DNA of 64,000 bases from an uncultured Anaeromusa sp. (GTDB lineage Bacteria; Bacillota; Negativicutes; Anaeromusales; Anaeromusaceae), in assembly GCF_963668665.1 (NCBI RefSeq), contig NZ_OY764902.1, positions 842,001-906,000 on the forward strand. Reading direction: 5' to 3'. Shown here one piece after another: positions 41,842 through 50,571 of the stretch (positions are counted from its first letter, which is position 1; each line of letters begins with the position of its first letter). The notes beneath the pieces are model-generated. The model worked only from the letters and a program-made list of their open reading frames with translations, searched no databases and was not told where the DNA came from. Both the position numbers and the translations under genes were made by a program.

Positions 41842-42371
41842 TTGCTCGCCTCCTGCCGCCAGTATTCGATCCAGCAACCAACTTTCTTCTCGCAAATTTT
41901 TCCGCAATTAGGACACTCATCTTTTCGGAATCCGTCTCGCTTCCAGAACGGACAACCTTCTGATGTTTCAGCCGCCGCCTGTAACTGCCGCTTTAGGCTT
42001 TCGATTTCATTAGCCTCTTGCTCAAGTTCCTTTTCAATCTTGTCTCCATTATCAGCGAAAACGATTCCTCGAAGTTTTTCAGCGTCCTCTTGGCTAATAG
42101 CAAACCTTGCTGCGCTGCCAGCGCGTTCTAGCGCATCGTCTTGCATCTTTAGGCGGTTTTCCAACTCCACTATCCGATCCAACGCCGCAGGCCAGCCCTC
42201 GCGAGCGGCGGCAATGAAGGTGGCATCTTCATCTTTTAAATCTTTCCCACTTGCAACAGGAATATAGTCTGGGCCTCCTAAAACATGTTTGTTTTTAAAA
42301 CCGTAATAAGCGTGCCACGGCCCCTTCGTAGCCGCCTCGCAAATACGCCTGTCTTGCTCAAAGTCTCGCAC
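41838..42371 (-). CDS. Hypothetical phage protein, coiled coil with zinc-like motif
   Basis: The protein has 177 residues from GTG at 42371, chosen because GGAGG stands six bases before it. The N-terminal segment DRRICEAATKGPWHAYYGF, with ATFIAAAREGWPAALDRIVE further on, is like the widespread phage 'ead/Ea22-like' proteins, where 'I..Rw...a..a......D..Fi..A..dvp.Ll' is found. A coiled coil follows (LEQEANEIESLKRQLQAAAE), then CPNCGKICEKKVGCW. Role unknown. Confidence 0.55.
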   Translation of the reverse strand: MRDFEQDRRICEAATKGPWHAYYGFKNKHVLGGPDYIPVASGKDLKDEDATFIAAAREGWPAALDRIVELENRLKMQDDALERAGSAARFAISQEDAEKLRGIVFADNGDKIEKELEQEANEIESLKRQLQAAAETSEGCPFWKRDGFRKDECPNCGKICEKKVGCWIEYWRQEASK

Positions 42372-42555
42372 TTTTGTCCTCCACTCCCAAGAATTTGCAA
42401 AACTCTCGATGATACTCGTGGCAAAATTTGCCCATCTTTGTCTTCTCGCAAAACTCCTTATGCTTATTCCCAATCCACGCCATGTACTCAAACGGGCGAA
42501 AGTTTTCTTTCGTCGCACCGGTTGCCGCGCAGAACGCTACGAAATACGGATTCAT
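42358..42555 (-). CDS. Hypothetical phage protein of 65 residues
   Basis: It starts at MNPYFV after AGGAGG. The sequence PYFVAFCAATGATKENFRPF, then EYMAWIGNKHKEFCEKTKMG and FCHEYHREFCKFLGVEDKSA, is aromatic and cysteine-rich with three evenly spread Cys. Such short proteins with a central W-I-G-K-H segment occur in the replication region of Negativicutes and Clostridia phages. Unknown function. Confidence 0.55.
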   Translation of the reverse strand: MNPYFVAFCAATGATKENFRPFEYMAWIGNKHKEFCEKTKMGKFCHEYHREFCKFLGVEDKSARL

Positions 42556-42568
42556 TTCGAACCGCCTC

Positions 42569-42652
42569 CTATCCAATCAAAACCGCAACCATCAACGCCA
42601 GCCCCAGTAAAAACCATTTCAATGCACCGGCTTGGGCACCATATTCCGTCAT
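42569..42652 (-). CDS. 27-residue single-span membrane micro-protein
   Basis: ATG at 42652 has AAAGGAG eight bases upstream. The product MTEYGAQAGALKWFLLGLAL is followed by MVAVLIG and is one hydrophobic helix with a short polar N-terminus. It overlaps the RusA stop by four bases. Tight coupling and the good ribosome site suggest it is expressed; its role is unknown. Confidence 0.5.
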   Translation of the reverse strand: MTEYGAQAGALKWFLLGLALMVAVLIG

Positions 42653-43059
42653 GACTTCAGCTCCTTTGGTAACAACTCAATCCGTACATATAGTCCTTGC
42701 ACATCAGACCAAAACTTTTCCGTAATCTCACTGGCCACCTGGGCGTCATCGTTCCAAAACTTCAGCTCCGTCATGACATCCTTTAGCAGCTTAATCATGT
42801 TGTCGGTATCCGGCTTAGTGGTTTTATACGCTGGCGCCGGATGGCTGCCACGTGGATAGCACCATTTAGTGGTCAGTCTCACAGGGCCAGCCAGCTTTTC
42901 TTCCGGAGCGTGCGGTGCCATATAGGCCATAAACTTACTCCGGGCATCGGCCAGCGCAGCCGGTTCGTAAAAATATGGTTTGCCTTTTACCACTCGTATT
43001 TTTTTTTGCTGGTGCGTTATCGTTGGCAGCTGCATCGGTACAAAAAAATCAAATATCAT
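42649..43059 (-). CDS. RusA family Holliday junction resolvase
   Basis: The protein has 136 residues, with the start at MIFDFF because GGAAGGG precedes it. The RusA signature KPDTDNMIKLLKDVM (about 88-102) contains the catalytic aspartates, followed by FWNDDAQVASEITEKFW with the third Asp. The N-terminal beta strand FVPMQLPTITHQQ is typical. RusA dimers cut branched DNA produced in replication and recombination before packaging. It lies downstream of the candidate origin. Confidence 0.93.
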   Translation of the reverse strand: MIFDFFVPMQLPTITHQQKKIRVVKGKPYFYEPAALADARSKFMAYMAPHAPEEKLAGPVRLTTKWCYPRGSHPAPAYKTTKPDTDNMIKLLKDVMTELKFWNDDAQVASEITEKFWSDVQGLYVRIELLPKELKS

Positions 43060-43276
43060 AATCTGCACCCTTCCACTCGCCCGTTTGCGGATTGTAAGAC
43101 ACCGCGTCCGAGTTTTTAACATTGTTCCAAATGTAGTTCAAAATCTCTGGCTGCTGTACTAGCCAATTTACTGTTTCGCTATTTCTAATATCAAAATCTT
43201 GGCCAGGGCGAGAATGTCGTAACGGAGGCATTTGCCTTGCAACTTCCAAAAGTTTACTTCTTTTGTTTTTTGGCAT
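43049..43276 (-). CDS. Hypothetical phage protein upstream of rusA
   Basis: The protein has 75 residues, starting at MPKNKR after AAGGATGG. It is basic at the start and contains ETVNWLVQQPEILNYIWNNV and YNPQTGEWKGADYDI. The last part resembles the ends of small proteins that precede RusA in Bacillota phages ('y.p.tg.W.G.d....'). Function not known. Confidence 0.5.
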   Translation of the reverse strand: MPKNKRSKLLEVARQMPPLRHSRPGQDFDIRNSETVNWLVQQPEILNYIWNNVKNSDAVSYNPQTGEWKGADYDI

Positions 43277-43380
43277 TTTTATCCATCCTTCACTTTGAAA
43301 AATCTTTTTGTCAAGGAAAGGGAAAAGTATGTCGGGGGCATTCCAAAGCCCCGACTATTTTTTCCCCTTGACCGTAGGGA

Positions 43381-43560
43381 AGAAAACGCCAGACATATAT
43401 TTATATATATAGGGGCGTTTCCCAAATTGAAAAACTCGGTATTTTGCCGACTTTTTCCCATTTTGAAAATCTCGGTGTTTTTCCATTTTCACTTTTTGAA
43501 AATCTCGGAGACACTACCGACTTTTTCCCATTTTGAAAGAGGGAAAATTTACCGAGTTTT
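43381..43560. repeat. Iteron-like repeats with AT-rich inverted repeat: candidate phage replication origin
   Basis: A 22-bp direct repeat (CCGACTTTTTCCCATTTTGA plus AA) occurs at 43447-43468 and 43517-43538, 70 bp apart. Degenerate copies of TTTTTCCCATTTTGAAAATC followed by TCGG lie at 43418-43440, 43452-43475 and 43487-43508. Next to them AAACGCC (43384-43390) and GGCGTTT (43414-43420) flank 23 bases of almost pure A/T, like a DNA unwinding element. It sits in a 290-bp gap directly after the primase-helicase gene. A separate GTCGGGG/CCCCGAC hairpin lies at 43338-43362. Confidence 0.6.
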
Positions 43561-43566
43561 TCCTTT

Positions 43567-45810
43567 TCACAGCGTGACAAGATTACCAGTTTTATCCTTT
43601 CCCCATATCTCGCCATTTCCAGTTATAGTAAAATCACCGTGTTCTTTAATGTAATTCCTTACGGTTTTTTCAGTTACGTCCATGTACTCGGAAACGCTTT
43701 TCAGCGTCGGCTTGCCACCAAACTTAACCGCTTCGATTGCATTTTCAAGGGCCACTTCCCGATCCTTTTTGCTTTCCGCCGGCGACTTCTTTTTCTTGAA
43801 ATTCCGTTTCCAGGTATTCTGCTGTTCGCCGGCCGCCTCGATGTCCTTGAGAGTGCCAACAGTATCCACGTAATGCGCCGGATAATCAAACCACACATTA
43901 ACTGGCGGAAACTTCGGAAACTCGCGCAGCGTGCCTTCAATGTGCCAGGCGCTGCGCTGCTTCACTCTTTGCCTAGCAGGGAATACATGCTTGTTGGTAA
44001 GCGTCAGATAAGTATCTGCCGGCAGCACCCGCTTGCAGTAATCTAGCATGACCTTCTCGCTGCACTGATCGTCTTGCGAGACATCATCTTCCCATTGGGG
44101 ATAATGAACCTGCAGGAAGGAAACGCAGGCCTTGCAGACTGCTTTGTTTTCTTCTTGCTTCAGCAGCGCCTCAGTCATTTCCAGTTCCAAAATGTCAATC
44201 AGTGCGTCCGGATCCCGGGCGAATACGCCGCTGCCGCTGGCCCTGTCCATGGAACGCTTGCCAGCCTGCGTGCCCTTGCTGTGGTGATGGCAATAGATGA
44301 CTGCGCAGCCAAGCTCCGTGCAAACCTTATCGAACTGATTGCAAAAATGAGCCATTTGATCGGCGCTGTTTTCGTCGCCGGTAATGATTTTGTAGATTGG
44401 GTCAATGATAATGGCAATGTAGTTTTTCTTAGTCGCCCGCCGGATCAACTTCGGTGCCAGCTTGTCCATGGGTATGGACCTGCCGCGCAGATTCCAAATA
44501 TCAATGTTATTCACATTAGCCGGCGGCCATCCCAGGGACGTATAGACGTCCTTGAAGCGATGCAAACAGCTTGCCCTGTCTAGTTCCAAGTTAACGTACA
44601 TAACGCGCCCCTTGGTGCAAGGGAAGCCCATCCACTGCTTGCCTTCCGCTATAGCCGCGCACATTTCTATTAGCATGAACGATTTGCCAGCTTTAGACGG
44701 ACCAGCAATTAGCATTTTATGCCCCTGGCGCAGCATTCCGTCAATGAGAGGAGGCGCCAGCTCCGGCAGGCTGTCCCAAGTGTCTTGCAGGCTTTCCGGA
44801 TCCGGCAGCTCATCGTTCACCGCCTCGATCCACTCTTGCCATTCCTGAAAATTTTTCTTGCCGATGTTCACATCCACTAAATACTGCTTTTGTCCGTTGC
44901 GCATAATTCCTGGCATCCGCGACAGACGAGATGGATTGCGGTTTTGGCTGTCAATCTCAAGGCCATTTTTGCGGCAGACCGTATAAAGGTAATCAACTCG
45001 CTTGCGGTATTCTGCGTAGTCGCTGGCGTCGATCCGGACAATGGCGTGCAGGCTTTTCTTGCCGCTATGCACCAGGCAGGCCACGGGCAACTCTAGCGTG
45101 CGGATAATTTCATTTTGCTTTTCAATCTCCATGCTGTCTGATTCAACCAACGCAAAACGAAATTCCGTTACATTGTCGTTTTTCACGCCCTTGCCATCCA
45201 GCGGATTGAAGCGGATCCACGCGCCGCACTCTTCCTTGTAGTCGCCTAGCACGCTGCCAATGTCGCCGCCGCAGCCATTCAGTTTTTCGATTAGCTCGCC
45301 AGCAGTTCTGTCACAGTTCCCTTTAGTTGGTAAAAACCGACCTTCCTTTTCCCATGAGTCTGTAACATATCCCACATTTTCCGTACTCTCGAACAACGTT
45401 TCCAAGTACAAGACCAAGTCTTTGATTGGCTTCCAGTCTTTTGGCTCGTTCAGCTCCTTGCCTTCAATCCAGTTCTTATCCACCATGACGAGCTCGTCGT
45501 GATTCCCAATAATATCGTCCCATCCTAGCTCGTAATCGTTGCGCTCTGGACGCCAGCCGTTCTGCTTGGCCATATCAACAACCGACGCGCCAGTAACCGG
45601 CGAACTCGATCCATTAAACGAACCCCATTTTTTGAAGCATTCTCCGCTGCGGTACCGCCCGGCATCGCGCCGGCTCCATTCGTCCCAGTGAGCTGCCGTG
45701 TAGCCTTCATGCTTTAACGCCATGCCTACGTTTACCCACGTAGAGTAATCAAGCGTTGCAGGATCGATATATTCGAGCAGAGGAATTAAATTCATTGATG
45801 TGTCTACCAT
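43567..45810 (-). CDS. Phage replication protein: primase-like domain fused to RecA-type helicase
   Basis: The protein has 747 residues. A PriCT-like N-terminal domain (about 8-70, YIDPATLDYSTWVNVGMALK) is followed by a primase-polymerase-like domain (about 150-310) with IRFNPLDGKGVKND and ACLVHSGKKSLHAIVRID. A RepA-type ATPase (about 345-560) comes next, with Walker A AGPSKAGKSF, Walker B IAIIIDPIYKI and HHHSKG. The C-terminus (about 690-747) is a winged helix (KSVSEYMDVTEKTVRNYIKE). It likely primes and unwinds at the adjacent repeats. The start has AGGAGG nine bases upstream. Confidence 0.85.
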   Translation of the reverse strand: MVDTSMNLIPLLEYIDPATLDYSTWVNVGMALKHEGYTAAHWDEWSRRDAGRYRSGECFKKWGSFNGSSSPVTGASVVDMAKQNGWRPERNDYELGWDDIIGNHDELVMVDKNWIEGKELNEPKDWKPIKDLVLYLETLFESTENVGYVTDSWEKEGRFLPTKGNCDRTAGELIEKLNGCGGDIGSVLGDYKEECGAWIRFNPLDGKGVKNDNVTEFRFALVESDSMEIEKQNEIIRTLELPVACLVHSGKKSLHAIVRIDASDYAEYRKRVDYLYTVCRKNGLEIDSQNRNPSRLSRMPGIMRNGQKQYLVDVNIGKKNFQEWQEWIEAVNDELPDPESLQDTWDSLPELAPPLIDGMLRQGHKMLIAGPSKAGKSFMLIEMCAAIAEGKQWMGFPCTKGRVMYVNLELDRASCLHRFKDVYTSLGWPPANVNNIDIWNLRGRSIPMDKLAPKLIRRATKKNYIAIIIDPIYKIITGDENSADQMAHFCNQFDKVCTELGCAVIYCHHHSKGTQAGKRSMDRASGSGVFARDPDALIDILELEMTEALLKQEENKAVCKACVSFLQVHYPQWEDDVSQDDQCSEKVMLDYCKRVLPADTYLTLTNKHVFPARQRVKQRSAWHIEGTLREFPKFPPVNVWFDYPAHYVDTVGTLKDIEAAGEQQNTWKRNFKKKKSPAESKKDREVALENAIEAVKFGGKPTLKSVSEYMDVTEKTVRNYIKEHGDFTITGNGEIWGKDKTGNLVTL

Positions 45811-47414
45811 CCGAAGGGCCCTCCTGACAATTCATGATTGTCTTTAAATTCAGCCGGTTTAATGCCTGCGGGTATCTTCCAGTTATTACCCGCGATACGG
45901 TCAATAAGGCTTTTGGCGGTGGCAAATTGCCACGTTCCTACATGCTGGAACCCTCTGCTTTCTAGGAAACGAATTTGCTTTGGCGTAGTAAGGCCTGAAT
46001 CTCGCCGTGTTTGGAGGCGTTCGAGCAGTTTCGTGGCCTTGCCGGCGTTGTCGATCTCGTCCGGAAAGATACCGTACTTCTCCAATGCTTTCACCTGATT
46101 GTCACTAGCCGGAGCGCATTCCCAGCCGAATGCCGGCACATAGCCAGATAAGTCTTCAGCTTGGATGGACATTTCAAACTGCAGCGGATCCACGAGCTTG
46201 CGCTTGCGCTTTTTCATTTCCGCCAGTTTTTTGGCCAACGCTTCTTCTCTAGCTGCTACAACATCTTCGGCCGCGCCTTTTTCCGTTTCTTCTAGGTCCA
46301 GCGGAACCGATGACTCTTCAAATTTCTTTGTCATCTGCTGGGCTACTTCTTCATTTTGCGCAATTAAATGCGCCGGCCGACAAAGTTCGTGTCGTTCTGT
46401 CAGCCACAAGAAGTCCAAAATTAGCAGATTCTCTTTTCCTTCAAAAAGACGGGTACCGCGCCCGATGCACTGATAATAGAGGCTGCGCGATTTTGTTGGC
46501 CGCAGCATCACGATGCAGTCCACGCTGGGACAATCCCAGCCTTCTGTTAGCAGCATCGAATTGCAAATAATGTCGTATTTGTCTTGCTCAAAGTCTTTCA
46601 GAACCCTTGCCCGGTCTTCGCTGCTGCCGTTGACCTCGGCTGCCCTGAATCCGTTGGCGTTCAAAATGTCGCGGAACTTTTGAGATGTTTTGATTAAAGG
46701 GAGGAACACAACCGTCTTCCTCCCTTGGCAATACTGCTTCATCTCTTGTGCGATTTGGTGTAAGTACGGATCCAGTGCCGTATCCAGGTCGCCGGCCTTA
46801 AAATCTCCTGACTGCATTCCTACGCCGTTTAAGTCCAGCTTCAGCGGAATCGTCTGCGCCTGTATCTTGCACAGGTATCCTTCTTTAATGGCTTTGGCCA
46901 ACGTGTATTCGTACGCCAGGCTTTCAAAATACTGGCCCAGGTTCTTCATATCGGACCGATCCGGCGTAGCGGTTACGCCCAGCACCCTTGCTTCTTCAAA
47001 GTGCCGCAGCACTCGCAGATAACTGTCTGACATAACGTGGTGGGCTTCGTCGATGATAATGGTTTGGAAGAAATCTTTGGGAAATGATTTGAGTCGTTTT
47101 TCCTGCATCATGGTCTGCACGCTGCCAACAACAATCCGGAACCAGGAACCGCGGCAGGTGTTCTCCGCCTTTTCCATGGCACACTGCAAGCCGGTGGAGG
47201 TGTTGATCTTATTCGCGGCCTGATCCAACAGCTCTCCGCGATGCGCCATAATCAACACCCTATCTCCTGACCGTACGCAGTTCTCCGCGACCTTGGAAAA
47301 AACAATGGTCTTGCCGGCTCCAGTAGGAAGCACGAGCAGGGTTTTAAGGTTCCCCTTGGCCCATTCTGCAAAAATTGCATCTCGTGCTTTCTCCTGGTAC
47401 GGTCTAAGCTGCAC
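45804..47414 (-). CDS. DEAD/DEAH-box (SF2) DNA helicase
   Basis: The protein has 536 residues. It shows motif Q/RPYQEKA, Walker A VLPTGAGKTIV (about 28-38), TMMQEKR, Walker B IIIDEAHHV (DEAH, about 120), SAT-like GVTATPDR, and motif V/VI MLLTEGWDCPSVD and QCIGRGTR. The C-terminal ~150 residues are helical with KQIRFLESRGF, found in phage helicases of this group. It probably unwinds DNA in phage replication or recombination. It starts at the base where the DUF669-like gene ends and overlaps the primase-helicase start by 7 bases. Confidence 0.93.
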   Translation of the reverse strand: MQLRPYQEKARDAIFAEWAKGNLKTLLVLPTGAGKTIVFSKVAENCVRSGDRVLIMAHRGELLDQAANKINTSTGLQCAMEKAENTCRGSWFRIVVGSVQTMMQEKRLKSFPKDFFQTIIIDEAHHVMSDSYLRVLRHFEEARVLGVTATPDRSDMKNLGQYFESLAYEYTLAKAIKEGYLCKIQAQTIPLKLDLNGVGMQSGDFKAGDLDTALDPYLHQIAQEMKQYCQGRKTVVFLPLIKTSQKFRDILNANGFRAAEVNGSSEDRARVLKDFEQDKYDIICNSMLLTEGWDCPSVDCIVMLRPTKSRSLYYQCIGRGTRLFEGKENLLILDFLWLTERHELCRPAHLIAQNEEVAQQMTKKFEESSVPLDLEETEKGAAEDVVAAREEALAKKLAEMKKRKRKLVDPLQFEMSIQAEDLSGYVPAFGWECAPASDNQVKALEKYGIFPDEIDNAGKATKLLERLQTRRDSGLTTPKQIRFLESRGFQHVGTWQFATAKSLIDRIAGNNWKIPAGIKPAEFKDNHELSGGPFGW

Positions 47415-47887
47415 TAGAATTTACCGGGTTGAAAGGTGCTTGGCGCAGTAGCTGGTTCAAGGAACTTTTTGACTTCGTTGTAAGTATTGCCGTTGTATTC
47501 TCTGGTGCCGATCTTCGCCCGGCCCTTGGCGCCGATTACTTTCGGCCAGTTCATTTTGAGAGTTTCGCCGTGCTTCTTCTGCCCAATGGCAACAAAGAAC
47601 GCGCTAACCATACCCTCGGTACGGCTATGCAAGAACAGATTGTGATTCACTAATGCCGTTCCCTGTGGCGTTACGATTTCCAGCTTTAGCTTTGCCTGGT
47701 TGCACGGAGGAAGTTTTTCGCCGCCGCCGTAGCGGGCGCGTTCAAATTCCTTTACGCTAAATTCATACTCACCATCCGGCAAGGTAATATAACTGGCACT
47801 GTCTTGGGAAATCTCATCTTCCCAACCAAGTTCACGCTCATCGGCCACCGGAGTAGAAGTTCCCAAAGTATCAAACATATTCGACAT
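47414..47887 (-). CDS. DUF669-like phage single-strand DNA-binding/recombination protein
   Basis: The protein has 157 residues, with the start at MSNMFD because AAAGGAG lies nine bases upstream. The order LPDGEYEFSVKEFERARYGG, then CNQAKLKLEIVTPQGTALVN and KVIGAKGRAKIGTREYNGNT, ending in NEVKKFLEP, is the OB-like pattern of DUF669/DUF2815 proteins. These occur beside Sak4 ATPases and helicases in phages. They are believed to bind single-stranded DNA for annealing. The neighbourhood here is exactly that set. Confidence 0.78.
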   Translation of the reverse strand: MSNMFDTLGTSTPVADERELGWEDEISQDSASYITLPDGEYEFSVKEFERARYGGGEKLPPCNQAKLKLEIVTPQGTALVNHNLFLHSRTEGMVSAFFVAIGQKKHGETLKMNWPKVIGAKGRAKIGTREYNGNTYNEVKKFLEPATAPSTFQPGKF

Positions 47888-47918
47888 AGTATTTTGCTCC
47901 TTTAAAATCAATTTTTAT

Positions 47919-49052
47919 TTAAAACGGGCGACTTTCTTGAATGGATCCAAACACCTGGCCCCATGCCCCCACCAGTACGCCATCAATAAAAGCAGGGTCA
48001 TAATTGGCAATCGGCGTATCTAGAGGATAGTATCCCTTGCTGGCAACAACGTTCTTAATTTCTTCCGTAGAAACGCTGTTGGCTGTCATGAGATCTTGCA
48101 ACGCTTTGGGAATTTGCTCTCCGGAATCTACCGGCGCAGCTGCTTGCTGCGCTACCGATTGTGGCGGCTCCTTGGCTGCTGGTTCTTCCTTGGGAGGAGT
48201 AGGCTCGGCGGCAGGTGGAGCGGTTGGCTCACTTCGTTGCGGCTGCGGTTCTTCCCGAGGAGGTTGCGGTTTAGCCGGTGGCTCCGGCGCTGCATGGATG
48301 ACTGCTGCCGGCGCTTGGGCTGTTTCGTTCGGGATGCAATTTGCGATGCTGGAATAAGCCAAGGGCAATTCGGTAGCCAAATCATGTCTGTTTTTTGCGT
48401 CCCATGACGGATGATGCGTTGTGAAAAGGACGCGCTCGCCGCCATTAGCCTTTCTTTTTTTATTCTCCGTGGTAACCACAAACGTTTTGTAGTTCGCGAA
48501 CAGGACCATATCGGCCCATTCCTTGACCAGTGCTGATGTTTGTGAGCCGGTCTTTTTCCCTAGCTTCAGCTCGTACCGGTCATAGCTGCCGGCTTCGTCT
48601 GGCTGTTCAAATTTACGCAGTTGCGCATGTGCCGTAAGGACCACGTTGACCCCAACGTCAATCACGTCCTGGAGCAAATTCAGTAGCCGGCCAAACTCTT
48701 CTTGCACAAACACATAGCCCTTGCCATACCCAAAGTCCTCAATGCCTTTTTTCTGATGCATTGCGCAGATAGATGCAGTGCAAAGCTGCTCTGCCCAATC
48801 GATGGTATCAATGATTAAGGTCTTGCAGCAGCCAGGTGTTTTCTTCACCTCCATGACCTGGTTGATTAACATTTGCCAGCTAGTCGGCCGCGGCAGCCGC
48901 GCCACGTTCATGAGATTGGTACTGCCTTCCGTATCAATGAAAAGCGGCTCGGGAAAATCTGACGCAAAAGAAGATTTTCCAATACCTTCCGGGCCGTAAA
49001 GTACGACCTTTTGCGCCTTAACTACAATTCCGCGCGTTATATTAAGCGCCAT
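47919..49052 (-). CDS. Sak4-like RecA-family ATPase (phage recombinase) with Pro-rich linker
   Basis: The protein has 377 residues. The AAA_24/Sak4 ATPase domain (1-225) shows Walker A LYGPEGIGKSSFA (about 19-31), TEGS, Walker B TLIIDTIDWAEQ and the conserved VLTAHAQLR (about 137). A Pro/Glu/Ala-rich linker (about 245-310, PPREEPQPQRSEPTAPP) leads to a C-terminal helical domain. Sak4 proteins anneal single-stranded DNA together with their SSB-like partner, here the next gene. The linker could attach the C-terminal domain flexibly. Confidence 0.88.
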   Translation of the reverse strand: MALNITRGIVVKAQKVVLYGPEGIGKSSFASDFPEPLFIDTEGSTNLMNVARLPRPTSWQMLINQVMEVKKTPGCCKTLIIDTIDWAEQLCTASICAMHQKKGIEDFGYGKGYVFVQEEFGRLLNLLQDVIDVGVNVVLTAHAQLRKFEQPDEAGSYDRYELKLGKKTGSQTSALVKEWADMVLFANYKTFVVTTENKKRKANGGERVLFTTHHPSWDAKNRHDLATELPLAYSSIANCIPNETAQAPAAVIHAAPEPPAKPQPPREEPQPQRSEPTAPPAAEPTPPKEEPAAKEPPQSVAQQAAAPVDSGEQIPKALQDLMTANSVSTEEIKNVVASKGYYPLDTPIANYDPAFIDGVLVGAWGQVFGSIQESRPF

Positions 49053-49069
49053 AAACAGCGTCCCTCCTT

Positions 49070-49204
49070 TTAGTCTTCAACCCGGACATGAGCAAGAGCA
49101 AATTCAACAAGCTGGCACGACACCTTGCTAAGTGGCTGGTTGGCTTCGTCTGCAAGAGCCTTGACCCGGGTGTGCAGCTCATTTGATACTTTTAGCGGTT
49201 TCAT
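49070..49204 (-). CDS. Small ribbon-helix-helix-like protein
   Basis: This 44-residue frame begins MKPLKVSNELHTRVKALADE and continues ANQPLSKVSCQLVEFALAHV. A beta strand followed by two helices in this spacing is typical of Arc/MetJ-type ribbon-helix-helix DNA-binding proteins. No clear ribosome site precedes the ATG, and the frame stays open upstream to 49,255, so a non-ATG start nearer the preceding AAAGGGG is possible. Function: perhaps a small regulator. Confidence 0.5.
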   Translation of the reverse strand: MKPLKVSNELHTRVKALADEANQPLSKVSCQLVEFALAHVRVED

Positions 49205-49254
49205 ATAATCTTCAGCGCTGAAATTATCGCGCTTAATAACTAAAACATCATCAA

Positions 49255-50559
49255 TTAGAATTTACCCCTTTCCCAATTAGTGGCCGGCGCCGGCGCGGTC
49301 GGTTCCGCGTCCGGAATATCTTCCCCTTTAACATAGCCGTCTTCGATGATGATGCTGCATTCATCGGACGAACTAACCCGAGTAGCTATAATCTGCAGGC
49401 CTTCCTGCTCTACCCACTTGCCAAATTCATTAATGGTATCCAGGTCCATTTGCTCGAGCTTGTCGATCAAGACAAAGCCGCAATTCGGATTGAGCTTACG
49501 AACAATCGCGGTGGCCACTTTCAGTTGTTCCGCGCCGCTCATGTTGTCCCATTTGTAGCCGTTATAAACCAGCTCGCCATTGTCGACGGAAAGTCCAGGG
49601 AGTGGCAGCGGCGCTGTCTTTAGAAGATCTAGGCGCTCTTGGCGAATCTTTTCAACTTCTGCAGTAAGCTCGCCGTATTGCTTTTGGTAGTCCTCCGCGT
49701 CGATTTCGGCTTTTTCCTTGTCGTAATTAGCCCGGACCTTAACATTGATCGCGTCAATATTGGCGATGCTTTCCTCAAGCTCTGCCGTGCTTTCGTCGAC
49801 AAGCTCCGCTGCTGATTTTTGAGCGGTGGCCAAGTCGCTCAGCGCAACCTGATAGGACGAATTTGTCTGCGCCAACTCTTCCGTTAGCCGCTCCACCTTT
49901 GCTTTTAGAAACTCAACATTCTTGGCAATTTCATAAGACTGCTGGCGCTTTCTGGCGTTATCGCCATTCTTGGCCAAAATATCCTGCTGCTTTTTGATAA
50001 GCTCCGACGCCGAAACAAGTTCCTTGGGCGCTTCCGGATAGCTGGTCATTTCCGCAGCAAACTTCTTTTTCTGGTCCGCAATGCGGCCGATTTCCGTTCG
50101 CCGGTTATATAGCTGCGCTTCCTGGGTATCGAGTGCATGGAGCTTGTCCCCAACGCCGATGATTTGCAGCAAAATGTTGGCCTTTTCCTTATTGCTGGAA
50201 CTCAAGAACTTGGGAAGGTTCAGCGCCAATTCTTCCACAAACTCATTCAGCAGCTGCTGGCCGCTTTTATTTCCCTGCGGGTCGATTACCTTGAGAGAAC
50301 TATTTACGCCCTTACGTTCGACTACCAGGCCGTTTGTCAGCTCTACATGCAAGATTGGGTCAACCATGGACCCTTTACGCTTGGGAGTAGATGGCTTATG
50401 CTTGTCGCCGCCAAGAGCCCACGCAATGGCATCTAGTACCGATGTTTTGCCCTGGCCATTTTTACCGCCAATGATTGTCAAGCCGTTTTGCGCTGGTTCA
50501 ATCTTTACCGCTTTTACGCGCTTTACGTTCTCAACCGAAAGAGTATTGATTTTAATCAT
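49255..50559 (-). CDS. SbcC/RecF-like AAA ATPase with coiled coil
   Basis: The protein has 434 residues. Its N-terminal lobe has Walker A IGGKNGQGKTSVLDAI (about 31-46). A coiled coil (about 150-300) follows, and a C-terminal lobe with signature DNMSGAEQLKVATAIVRK, Walker B GFVLIDKLEQMD and IATRVSS. It is a shortened SMC/SbcC form as found in phage recombination clusters such as Sak4 loci. It probably acts on DNA ends with a nuclease or annealing protein. The ending ...APATNWERGKF has the proline/alanine style also seen in the Sak4 gene. Confidence 0.88.
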   Translation of the reverse strand: MIKINTLSVENVKRVKAVKIEPAQNGLTIIGGKNGQGKTSVLDAIAWALGGDKHKPSTPKRKGSMVDPILHVELTNGLVVERKGVNSSLKVIDPQGNKSGQQLLNEFVEELALNLPKFLSSSNKEKANILLQIIGVGDKLHALDTQEAQLYNRRTEIGRIADQKKKFAAEMTSYPEAPKELVSASELIKKQQDILAKNGDNARKRQQSYEIAKNVEFLKAKVERLTEELAQTNSSYQVALSDLATAQKSAAELVDESTAELEESIANIDAINVKVRANYDKEKAEIDAEDYQKQYGELTAEVEKIRQERLDLLKTAPLPLPGLSVDNGELVYNGYKWDNMSGAEQLKVATAIVRKLNPNCGFVLIDKLEQMDLDTINEFGKWVEQEGLQIIATRVSSSDECSIIIEDGYVKGEDIPDAEPTAPAPATNWERGKF

Positions 50560-50571
50560 TTAGAGCTCCTT

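Noticed and set aside
43338..43362. GTCGGGG/CCCCGAC hairpin as terminator of the early operon
   Set aside because: On the minus strand the following bases are not a T run; the T run is on the plus strand, where no gene precedes it. It is better seen as part of the origin region.
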